The notes under the pieces: generated by a model | Told to the model about the DNA's origin: nothing | The model's database searches: none | What the model saw: only the letters and a program-made list of their open reading frames with translations | Assembly (NCBI GenBank): GCA_037975125.1 | Contig: CM075853.1 | Span: 30,436,795 to 30,500,794 of the forward strand | Origin: Latrodectus hesperus | Lineage: Eukaryota; Arthropoda; Arachnida; Araneae; Theridiidae | Length of the DNA: 64,000 nt | Direction: 5' to 3' | Program-made: the position numbers and the translations under genes | In this document: positions 46,401 through 57,214 of the stretch, piece by piece | Layout: every line of letters starts with the position of its first letter | Position numbering within the stretch: the first letter of the stretch is position 1

Positions 46401-49400
46401 GCTTTCTCTTTCTTTCGTTTATTGAACTATATCTATTTTTTTTCAAGAAGAAAAATGTAATGCCCTTAAGTCGAAACTATTTTTTTATTAATTATCTCAT
46501 TCTCACTACAAGTTAGAATAATTTCGAAAAGAATTGTGGCTATCCGTATTACATATTTAAAAGATATTAGATATTATTTTGCTTTTGTTTGATCAACTTC
46601 ACTATTTTTACTGAAGTTTTAAAACAAAATGTAAATCCAGTTCTTACTTTGCTTTAAAAAATAAACATTTGAGAAGATTATCATATTCTCTTATATTGTG
46701 TGACAATGTAGGATGAGTTATTGAAAATGCCATGGATTATCATATTGAAATAGTCTTTTCACATCAGTTAGTTTCAGATCTATTGTAAATTAAAAGTTAA
46801 TGCGATGGAAGCTTAGAGAAATCGAATTTTAAATCTAATTACCATTCTGATTACAGTTATTTGGAACATCAAGCTTCGTGGTCTTATGAAATATTTGTCA
46901 ACAGAATATTATGCTACTTTAATGTGATCGATTTTTTAAAGTGATGAAAAAATAATATAATCTTCATTAAATATAATTTTTATTGTTGCCTAATTGTGTA
47001 CTACTTACCTGGCATTCAATAATCAAAGATATTCCATTCAAGGCGTGTCATTAATTCATTTATCCTGTACTGCCTAAATATTACTTTGTTTCTATTCTAC
47101 CGATAAGCATTTATGCCTTAACTATTTAAAATACATTACTTTAGGGAGACATTTCAGCAAAAAGAAACTAGCATTTTATCCGATTCGTATATCTATATTA
47201 TACATATAAATTTATATTCATTGTATAAGTACACAAATCTGTAATTTTCTGTGTCATTCTTTTGTTCTTAACTAGGTACCAATCTAACAATTGTTTTTAG
47301 ATTCTTATAAAATTCGTAAGTAAAATTTGAAAATGCATCAAGTAATATAGTACATGTTTGTGTTTACCTTCCTGTGAAAACCAGCAGCGAAAATCATTTA
47401 ATTGTTAATGAAAGTTTTGAAAACTTTAAAATATTTCGATGGATTGACAGAAAATATAAGTCATAAAGTAATACTACTAAATGCTCTCTATATTTATCCA
47501 AGCAAATTCTGTATCATGAAATTCAAAATATTTTTTATTAAAGAATTCATCCCGCTTAAATTTCGAATAAAAAGAGAAATATTTCATTCATGTTCAACTA
47601 TTATAATCATCCAATTAAAGAAAATTTTCAAAAACTTCAGACAATGGGACTTACATTAACTTATCTATGTACATTTAGGGGTTTTGATTATTCCTATTTT
47701 AAAGATACAAGTAAATATTACTTAATAAAACATCCCCTACTAGATATAATTAATGACTATTGCTTTGAAGAAAATTTGGTCTTATGGAATAATCAAAGTT
47801 TTGGGAGAAAATTCATGCAATTTGTTCATTGCAGGAGTGAGCAATTCGTTGCCTATTCACTTACATTCTTTGCATTCTTTCACTAAATTTTAAGAAATTT
47901 TATTTACTTAATATCTTTTCAATATTCAATGAAAATTGTTTTATTGTTATCGTACATGAACCTAAAAATATTGGATTTTTTCTTTAAAAAATACGTTTTG
48001 ATGCTTACAAAAAATATTATTTTAAACTGAAAATCTTTAGTCGTTCTTACGCAGTATGATACATGAACATAGAGAGATAGATCTAATTATGATAGAAATA
48101 GCTTTTGTTTTCAGCAGATGTGTCTGCCCCCTAAAATATTATATTTGTTCTATTTTTTGGTAAAATGGAACCATGTATTTATAAACTCTTGTATTTACTG
48201 TAATTTTTAAAAAATTTAAGAGACATTTAGGCAGGATCTTCAATTGAGATTCAATATGCTTACATTTTGTAGACAATAGTAGCAATTTTTTATCTGCAAT
48301 ATATGAATCAAAATATTTTCTAATATTGATATAATCGCTATTAATAAAAAAATTGCGATAGAAACTTATATCTGGAATAATATGGTGGATATTTTTCTAA
48401 ATTCTTGCAAACCAAAAAAAGGGAAAACATTTTATTCTGTTTTTGCTATGAAGGAGATGTTATGATTCTATGTACAAGTAATTCTTGAATGGGAAAGCCA
48501 AAAGAAGAATCCTAAAATGAATATGTGTTGCCATTATTCCTTATTTTTTAACCCTTTATAAATCTTTGAAAATGTTATCTATTGATTGGATAAAAGAATG
48601 TCTGTACACACATCGCTGAGTTCGTGCCAACGCTGACTATAATATACAGTGCTACAAAGTTGCTCAACGTCAAAGCATTGTTCGGCTTCTGATTAATTGC
48701 CTATACACAACAATGTGAAGGCAAGCATCAAGGAGCTTTAAGACAAGACCAGTTTTCCTTCTTTCTTATTTTCTAATTTTTTTTCAAGGTAGCGCTGTTT
48801 TTTATAACCACTAGGCGTTGCCATAAGTAATAATAAAAGTAAAAGGATGAACTTCTAAGCGATTTAATTGTTCTCACTTGTTTGTTTTTTGGCAACGTTG
48901 GTGAAAGTTCATTATCGCTTTACCTTATCTTACTCACACAAAATTGTGTGAGCCATATGGAAATTAAAAGTTTAGATATCTCATATAAACAGGTGGTTCG
49001 ATTTTTATTTTTCAAATAATGCTATACCAATGTTTGTCCTCAATTTATAGTAAAAATGCAGAAGTTAAAATTTAGGACAAATTAAAAGTTAAATTTTAGA
49101 ACTGCAAAAGATAAAAATTCATCTGTCTTAATGAAAAAATTTATGAAATCTGTCTAACTTGTTGAATACTATTAAAACAGAATGCTTTTTCCATTATGAT
49201 GCAAAAAAGCTATGTCCAAAAATTAATTTATTGATATATCGTAATTCATTGCAAATTATGGTCTTCTTAAGGATTCTCCCTTTTAAAAACTGAAAAATTC
49301 GCTTATTAATATTTGATTTTAATGTAAATTTGTCGATTTGAGCTTCATTGCCTAATCCATGGTTATAAGTCAGGCGAATTGCTCTTCAATTAATATAGTC

Positions 49401-50440
49401 CTTAGTTCGGATTAATATTCAAGGCTATAAATAATTTTTAAAATATTGAAATTTTATTAAATATCTGTTGTTATACAAATTCCATATGTTAACAATTTCT
49501 GTGATGTGATTTCATACTTACTGGGGATAGATAATTAATTATATGAATTTAGTCAGCTTTTTGATTTCACTAATTTCTTTGCAATTTACATAAAGCTTTT
49601 AGCTGTAAGAAATACTTTTTTTTATTTTGTATGTGAGTATCAGTGAGGTAATTTTAGGCATTTTTAACGTTCTTTAAAATTTAAATTTAACTTACTGTTC
49701 AAAATGCATTCTCAGAAATTACCAAGAAACATATTTGGCTTGTGTTCATATGTCCTGCACAAAATATTTGAATAAAATGATAAATTTAAACTATGGAGCA
49801 GATAATTCAGCTAAAAAATATGTTTCCATGCAATTTTGGAAGAGAAATTTACTAACTTTTTTTATAGTTTTATTTTAAACCAATTATAATATTATGTCTT
49901 AGAAAAACTAAATTAATATTGTTAATATTCAGTGATTATGAGCTTAAAGTCTATTATTCAATGAGAATAATTATGCTTGACTAATTCGCGAAATGCTTAT
50001 GTAAACCTTGTTTTTTGCACAGCTTAACTTTTACTAATATTTATTTGGATATAATTTTCTTTTCTACAAATGTATAATAATAACCGAATTAAGTAATTTA
50101 ATGTAAAAATTATCAATTAAATTATCTTTCATTTGATAAAGTAGATTAATATCGTTTCATATTTATCTGTGCAAAAATGTTTCCTCAACCTTTCTTTTAG
50201 AACTTTTGAGTTTGGGCTTTTCAAGTTGATTGGAATTTCGACGTCTTGGTTGATTTTCTATAGTTACAGTTTCAAAATATAATTAATGGGTTTCGTTAAA
50301 TTTTCCACTGAAATTTACATGGGTGAACTTAAATACATCAGTTAAATCATACTTTCTTATCAAGATTAGTAGAATACTATACAATTGAGGTATTCCATAC
50401 ATAAAAATTAACACTTTGTGAATAGCCAACCAGAGAAAGG
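46401..50440. other. AT-rich stretch, no gene supported
   Basis: Frames at 47402-47659 and 47590-47886 have AT-driven composition (Phe, Tyr, Ile, Lys) without domains. A mixed patch at 48590-48960 ends with the near-palindrome CTCACACAAAATTGTGTGAG and is unassigned. Confidence 0.5.
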
Positions 50441-50454
50441 CAACTCATATTTCA

Positions 50455-50900
50455 CACACAGGTTACATGTAACAGCGTATTGTTGCATCAAATGAAGCAC
50501 ATGGGTCACATATAATAGCATGACTAAAAAATGAATAAATCACGATGGAAATTAATAACAAAAGAAAATTTTTCATTGTTTCTGGAGCGAAGACACCTTG
50601 CAAGGTCCATCAGTGCGACCTCCTAACGACGTCACCGAATCAAAAAAGCATGTAAAAGCAGTCACCCGTGAAACTCTTTTGCCATTTCCACTCAACACCC
50701 TTGCATGTGTTAGGCAAGGAATTGTCAGGACAATCTTTTCGGGTGGAGATTAAAATAATTTAGGGAAGGGAGAACCTAATGAGATTTCAAGTGGAGGATT
50801 CTAATGACAGAGTATCGTAAATGATGTTTCCTGGAGCAGATGGCAGCCAGCTTGGGAGATAAATGTTTAGATGTCTGAAAGGATTCAATGGAATTGATCA
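50455..50900. promoter_or_regulatory. GC-richer noncoding island with 12-bp palindromes
   Basis: GTTACATGTAAC (about 50462-50473) and ACCTTGCAAGGT (about 50596-50607) are perfect palindromes. The second is an inverted pair of AAGGT half-sites of the nuclear-receptor type. The frames are broken by stops. Regulatory role is inference. Confidence 0.3.
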
Positions 50901-51605
50901 AAATCACATGCACAATAGGTGTTGATGGAGACGTTAAGACACTAATTTTTGGTTTTACGTGTTTATGTACACCTACTCATATGACATTAAAATAAGCAGT
51001 AAAAGTTTTCCGATTTGATGTAAAAGTGCTGACAAATCGTGCCGCTAAATAAAAATTTACTGAATGGTTGTAAAATCATTTATTACACTTATGAAAATGC
51101 TATTTATCTTTATATAAAGAGAATATTATATACATATAGTAAAAGTATAATGAAATAAATAATAGAATCAATAAAATTCAAAACACGTGTTAGAAATCCT
51201 ACATATGTGAAAAAAAAGCCTATACTTGCATTGCAACTTTAGTACAGGATATTACAATGATGGAATAAAGTATAATTTTCCTTCTAAAGATAAAATGTCC
51301 AAACATTTAGGCCAATGTATTTCTAAAGTATACAAAATTCAAAATACAAAATTAATAAATGCAGTGATTGGAAATAAATAAATGCACAAATAGAATAGTG
51401 CAACCAAATGACATAATTAAAAGAATTTACAGGAAAGGAAATAAATAAGAATGGTTAATACAAAAAAGAGAGATCTGGTTATCTTGTTAGACTATTGTGT
51501 GCCTCCAATGTCCCTTGATGAAATTTGTAAGATCAGTGGTCAGGACTGGTTTCTATCATATTTTTGCTTTCTTATATTATATATTCATACATTTTAATAC
51601 ATTTG

Positions 51606-51655
51606 TCAATATTTTGTATACAGCTAGTAATTACAATTATTATACAAAATATTGA
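51606..51655. repeat. Perfect inverted repeat, 15-bp arms, 20-nt loop
   Basis: TCAATATTTTGTATA and TATACAAAATATTGA flank a 20-base loop. It is AT-rich, so part of this could be chance. No microRNA-like flanks were assessed. Confidence 0.7.
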
Positions 51656-52439
51656 TAGCATACATAGATTGTAATCATATAGATAATATAAAAGTTATTG
51701 GTAGAATATTACAGTATAGTTTTCGTATACAATGGTCAATATATAATAATTCTCACTCCTAAAAACACTTTTGATTAAAAAAATTTAAGAGCTATTTTTT
51801 TCATAAAAATCTATATTAATAATGTCATATATTGACAACTTTATTTTAAATATTTTTTTCGTTGATATTTTCGTATTTAATGCATTTTAATTTGATGAGA
51901 CTTAATGTAGTAAATTAACTTTTGAAGGAAACAAAATATTTTTTTCAAGTTATTTTCTACCTTGATGAGAAAATTTTTAATTATGTATATATATTTATTT
52001 ATTAATATATATGTATATAATATTTCGAAGTTATTATGTTTTTATATAATTTTTTCGGTTATATGTAATCTTAAGTGTAATAAATCAAGTTTTGGAAACC
52101 ATGTTTTTAAAGGTTTTAATAATTTGTTATAGAAGTAGAGAATGTTTTTACGAATGTAAAATGACTCTATTGACACACAAATGTAACCTTGAAATGGGGC
52201 GTTATTGGGTTACACTCCCAAATTTTATGAACAATGGATAAAAAATGCTGTAATGTTTACGAAAGATAATGAATATTTATACGTAAAATGATATTTAGAA
52301 ATCACTCAGTGTATTTTTATTATATTAAATATTGGACGAAATTCCTGTTGTTGAATGCAATCGATTTGGCGAAAAGAATATTTAACTAATAATAGTACAG
52401 AATGTTAAGTTATATCTGTATCATTGTAAAAATAATTGT

Positions 52440-52545
52440 TGTTGGTTGGTTGGTTCTTATCTCCATAGATTTGACGGAATCAGACCATTTCCATAAATCC
52501 ACCATATCCATCGAGTAGTAAGTCGGAAACAAGGAGAGGAGAGGT
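52440..52545 (-). repeat. Possible transposon 3' end with (AACC)n tail
   Basis: The minus strand reads a mixed-composition segment ending GAGATAAGAACCAACC then AACCAACAACAA. A unique-looking body plus a simple A/C-rich tail suggests the 3' end of a retroposed element. Only one copy is seen in the window. Confidence 0.35.
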
Positions 52546-52889
52546 GAAATATATATATATTCAAACTTAAAGAGCTTTATGAAATTTTACTAGCTTACTA
52601 GCTTCTTTTAAATTAACATATATTAGCCATCGATTTCACTACTATGTTTTGATATTTATTTTTGGAAAATTATTATTAATAAATATTAAAAAAGCGATGT
52701 TTGTACTTAAAAGCGTGTAATTTTACACGGTTAAATGAAAGATATCTTCTGTAATATTCAAATACTTTTAATTTTAAAATAAAGATAACATAAATAATAA
52801 TTAAAATAAAGATAACAAAATAACGATAACATGTTATCAAAAGTTCATATTATTCTAATCAATTTGATATTATTTTAATGATAAAAACA

Positions 52890-53004
52890 AAACAAACTGT
52901 ATATAGACGATAAGAGAACAACAAATTATTACAAATTATGAGAGATAAACTGTAAATAGACGATTAGAGAAATAACAGCAAGTTAGTAAGAGAGAGAGAG
53001 AGAA
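52890..53004. repeat. Short tandem repeat (period about 55) and (AG)n
   Basis: AAACTGTATATAGACGATAA at about 52896 and AAACTGTAAATAGACGATTA at about 52947 are repeated with similar following bases. An AG tract ends the stretch at 52988-53004. Confidence 0.7.
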
Positions 53005-54099
53005 AGTTAAATACCTAGATAATTGGTGTAAGATGTTATCGGTTTAGAAGAAATATTAATTTTTATTGATAAAGTAACAAGCATTTTTATTAGTAATTTT
53101 ATCAGCATTAAACATCTGACTTCAACTTAATTTGTAGGAATTCAAAAAATAAAGCTTATGAAATATATCTAAACAATCACTGAGGTATAACTTTTAATAG
53201 TTAGGCAAAAAGTTTTTTTTAATTATTTATCTACTCGTGTAGAACTAGAATAACTGACAAATCGTAGACTACAAAATAACTTTTAAAAGAAATGGTTATT
53301 TTTTTGGTGTTTGTTTCTATAACTGATTTATTAAAAAGACAATTTAATTTTAAAATAACTTGGAAGAAAAACTGATCCATCATTTTAAAATTTCAGTCAT
53401 AGACAATAAATGTATCGAAATTTCAACAGCGACATCTTTGTTGTCGTTTTCTCATATTTCTACTTTTCTGTTATTTGAAAGATTTTTGGCTGTTAAAAAT
53501 GAATCGTTTTTTTTTATATCGCTTTTATTTGGTAACAAAATCAATAGTTTTATTAACAAAGAGTTAAGTTACAAATATTTTATGGACCAGAGACTTCTTA
53601 AAATATAAGATTAGCTTTCTAACATAAAACTATAAATGCCTTAAGTTATCTTTAAAATACACCCCGAAACTGCTAGTTGGCTAAGAAATATGTTCTTTTC
53701 TATCTGTAAAAAAGTTCTAAAGGTTTTTTTTTTAAAATAGGTTAATATAGTTACAAAAACATGATTCTGAACTAAAAAAGTATTGAAATACTAGATTTAC
53801 TTATGACTATAAGATTCTGCGCGTTCTAAGACTCTGAAATTCTGAATTCTTAGTAATTCTTTTAAAAATTCATTCTATAAGATATTGAGGCATTAGGAAC
53901 AATTTTAAGCACATAGAGAAATCGATATCTGTATTTGACTTTTTGTTTGAAACAGACTTCTTGTTGTCTTCCTAAAATCTTTTATCATTCAGAAAGATGA
54001 TTAATACTTTTCTAAACCATAAAACTACGGTTTCGGATTATTTTAACTGAATAATTTATTAAACAATAAAATTATGCTCTGAGCTGACTCCAACAATGC

Positions 54100-54217
54100 G
54101 CTGCCTGTGCTGTAGCACTGTATCTCAAGATTGTTGGGGCGCCAATTCTTAATTATATACGTTATTAAGAATTGGCGCCCTAACAATCTTGAGATACAGT
54201 GCTACGGCACAGACAGC
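54100..54217. repeat. Near-perfect long hairpin, 54-bp arms, 10-nt loop
   Basis: Arm 1 (54100-54153) and arm 2 (54164-54217) are reverse complements with three mismatches. The loop is TATATACGTT. The arms are much richer in G and C than the surroundings (GGGGCGCCAATTC; CTGTGCTGTAGCACTG). This is longer and more perfect than a usual microRNA precursor. It may be a small foldback transposon or an siRNA-producing hairpin. Confidence 0.9.
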
Positions 54218-54297
54218 ATACGTTATACTAACAAAAAAAATAGCATGCGTTATACTAAAAACTACAAAAAAATAGCAAACGTTATACTAACTAGATT
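54213..54297 (+). repeat. Three degenerate tandem units with GTTATACTAA
   Basis: AGCATACGTTATACTAA, AGCATGCGTTATACTAA and AGCAAACGTTATACTAA occur in a row, separated by A-rich spacers. They begin at the right foot of the hairpin. Confidence 0.85.
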
Positions 54298-54596
54298 CGA
54301 TAACATGAAACATTATGTTCCATCGACTATTATTTTCTTGTGATTTTTTATCTTCAACAGAATAAGTTATCCGAGGTTAAATAGTAAATCAGTATTTTTC
54401 GGAGTGGAATGATTGACACACACACACTTTCAAACACTACACACGGTGAAACAACGCGAGATTAATGCTATACTTTTTTGTAAATACGTCTTTAAGGTGA
54501 ATGTTGTGGAGTTTTCTCTCGTGCGCTCTCATATATACATGTGAGAGAAAAGTTGAAAAAATTAAATGTATCATGTTGTGAATGAGTGAGTTTCAT

Positions 54597-55095
54597 AATT
54601 AATAAAGGCTAAAATAAAAGCATGAGAAAGTTAAGTCGAAAACAAAGCTCTTTCCCGAAAAAAATTAATTGAAATTAATTTGCGATGAAAAATAAAAGAT
54701 AGTTTAGAATGCATCACATTTTTATGTATTATCAAGACATCTTAGTACTATACTGAAAAATAAATAGAAATACAAATTTTTTTATTCTTCAAAAATAGAA
54801 ATTTCTATGATATTGAATTTAGTTAATAAAGTCTGTTTAAGATATTGAATTTAGTAAATATGTACTGTAGTTAATTAATAAAAAGTAAAATAAAAACATT
54901 AGAAAATAAAGTCGAAATAAGCCCTTTCCGGGAAAAAATGAATAGATATTAATTGGCGATAAGAAATAAAAGATAATTTAAATTGTATCAAATGTTTATG
55001 TGTATCATCAAGAAATCTTAATACTATACAAAAAATAAATAAAAAAAAATTTTTTGTACTTCAAACATAGAAATTTTTAAAATATTGAATTTAGT
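54597..55095. repeat. Direct duplication of a 220-240 bp segment
   Basis: Unit 1 (54597-54833) and unit 2 (54873-55095) share, in order, AATTAATAAA, AAAATAAAA, AGTCGAAA, CTTTCC, ATAAAAGATA, TACTATAC, ATAGAAATTT and ATATTGAATTTAGT. Both are noncoding and noticeably diverged. Confidence 0.8.
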
Positions 55096-55559
55096 AATTT
55101 AATTAATATGCTGTAGTTTAATATTACTTAAAAAATTTCTATCATTCCAAAACTTATATAAAAAGATCTTAATCTTTAAAAGAGAGCAAAAAATAAATCT
55201 TAAATATTTAATTCAGAGTTCTAATTAAAACAACAATGCTGTATATACATGTTTCCTCGTTTAAATTCGCTCGACAAAGATAATATTAGTTCAGATGTAA
55301 ATAATATTGTTTCGTCTTTTGAGAATCACATTGTTTTGAATGTATCAGTCCCGGTCAAATAAATCTCACGACCATATCTCAATCTAGTTCTAATTTTCAC
55401 CATGATGTTTTTTTAATAACATCAGATAGCACCAGATACGACACAGCACCGAAATTATTTTACAATTCTAGGTCTCCGTTACTTAAATTTAATTTCAATA
55501 TACTTCGGTTCAACAAACGCAGCATTAGAGAAGCTGCCGGTATATTATTATTACATTTT

Positions 55560-56206
55560 CCAGTCTCTTGTTGGAAGCTTTTTTAAAGCTTCCGCATTCT
55601 TCTTCATGAGGACTTATTTCTTCGTAACGGTGTTTTGCACTCGCTCGGTGTCTGCAGGCGTACTGCTGACCTTAACATTCGTTATTGTTTTATTTTTTTA
55701 TGATTATCACCGTCGTTATTTTTTTTTAATGTTTTAGTTTTGGTGTCTTCACGTGTAGTGAGTGTTTCATCTCGAGACTTGTTTTTGCTTTCCCTTCCGT
55801 GGCTAGACGATCGCGTGTTCGTGGTAGTTCAATTTTTCCTCGTTTGCGAAATGACTCGTTATTCCTTGAATCTTGAAGTAGAATGATTAGAAAAAATAAG
55901 CGAAAGCATGCACTTTCACTGCATTCTGGAAGGACGACGTTCTTCATAGACATTTTAATGTTTTGCCGGATTACCATAATTACATTCTTCCTGAAAGTTT
56001 TGGACTAAGATGACAAAAGATGGATGACATTTATTCGATGTTTACCATTTTATGTTAAGATAAACTGGACTGTTATTGAGTTTAAGTTTGTGGACACAAG
56101 TACATATTTTCTTTCTTTTCAGTTTCTCTTTGCTGTCTATGTTATTTTACGGTGTTCTTCCCATTTTTAGAAATGTTAATTTGAATTTAGATGTATGGAT
56201 TTTAAG
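55560..56206 (+). promoter_or_regulatory. Candidate proximal promoter or leader exon upstream of the calpain exon
   Basis: A less AT-rich block (about 55560-55980) lies 1 kb upstream of the calpain exon. It contains TCACGTGT and GACGATCGCGTGTTCGTGG. A donor-like TTTTAAG|GTAAAA sits at 56206/56207. It could hold the nearest start site of the calpain gene, as an alternative to the 28.8 kb candidate. The minus-strand frame here (55726-55977) shows no domain. Confidence 0.3.
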
Positions 56207-56892
56207 GTAAAACTCTTTTAAATACCAGGATCTATTATTGTTTTATTATTAAATTTAATTCCGTCTATGTGTTAACGAGTGACCTGCAATTACTTTTTAC
56301 GGTAATTTATATCTTTTATTATTCAATATACCAAATGTAAGTTCAACTCTTCTTTTTAAATTACAGATATCACACATAATTTAATTTGATGAATATTTAC
56401 TTTTTCATGAATAATTTTGAGATGTCAGAGATACATTTTCCGGTTTTTAATTGATTAATAAACATTAAGTACATCAGTGTTCTTAAAATATCTTTCATTA
56501 TTGAATAGTCTTTGAATTTGGCTTTTCCTCTATAAAATAAAAGATGATTATTATCTATTAATTCCAGCAATATTACGTATTTTCCATTTCATATAAAAAG
56601 TTTTGGACTCCATTATATTCAAATTAATTTAAGATGCCTCTTAACAACTGTGCCTTATACAACATGAACATTAATGTAAATACATTGAACTTTAATAATT
56701 ATGATATTCTTAAGAGGATTGCTTACTTAAAGCATGAAACAGTGTGTTCATATTGATAAATTATTGAACATTGTTTTTATTATTAATTAAATTTATTGTA
56801 TAATATGATATCTCATTATATAATGGATAATTCAGTAAAATATAAATGTGACTTTGTTAAGAAAAATTTTAAATCGAGAATTCTTTTTTCAG

Positions 56893-57214
56893 GAAATTTT
56901 TAGATAGCTGAAATGGTTTGAATTGTACTAAAAACTAGATTAATCGGTAATTTCCATGACAACTGATGGGTCAGTCAGTGGTCGATCCACCAGATGACCA
57001 CGCATCTGAGGTGCCTAATGGCCGGCTTCATAGAAGTATTCCCAGTAACTACAGCAGTGGTGAACCACCCACTCCACTTGGGTTCCATTATTTGAGAAGA
57101 TTGTGTCGGGAAAGGGGTATTCTGTTCGAAGACCCTGAATTCAGTACATCCTCTGCAAAGATCCCCACAACGAAACACAGATCTCAAGCTTCCATAACAT
57201 GGGTGCGACCTTAC
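56893..57214 (+). CDS. Calpain-family cysteine protease, N-terminal exon
   Basis: A TTCTTTTTTCAG acceptor precedes 56893; a short 5' UTR with small upstream ATGs follows. The main ATG is at 56966 and 83 codons run to the donor CTTAC|GTAAGT (57214/57215, phase 0). The first 45 residues are polar and variable. Then LRRLCRERGILFEDPEF (about residues 46-62) and ITWVRPY (77-83) match the opening of the calpain catalytic core (pattern R..C...G.LFEDP.FP ... W.RP.E). Calpains are intracellular calcium-dependent proteases. The catalytic Cys, His and Asn would be in later exons, which I do not find downstream in the window. Overlapping minus-strand frames are shadows. I am confident of the family, not of the subtype or the number of 5' exons. 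Confidence 0.82.

Larger units (their letters stand above)
50901..54095. other. AT-rich stretch with small repeats, no gene supported
   Basis: Holds a perfect 15-bp inverted repeat (51606-51620 and 51641-51655), an AAAATAAAGATAACA direct repeat (about 52770 and 52803), and a tandem repeat at 52890-52990. The frame at 53360-53608 is AT-driven. Confidence 0.5.

Noticed and set aside
47402..47886. Two overlapping frames of 85 and 98 codons
   Set aside because: Composition is driven by AT-rich DNA (Phe, Tyr, Ile, Lys, Asn); no domain, signal or splice support.
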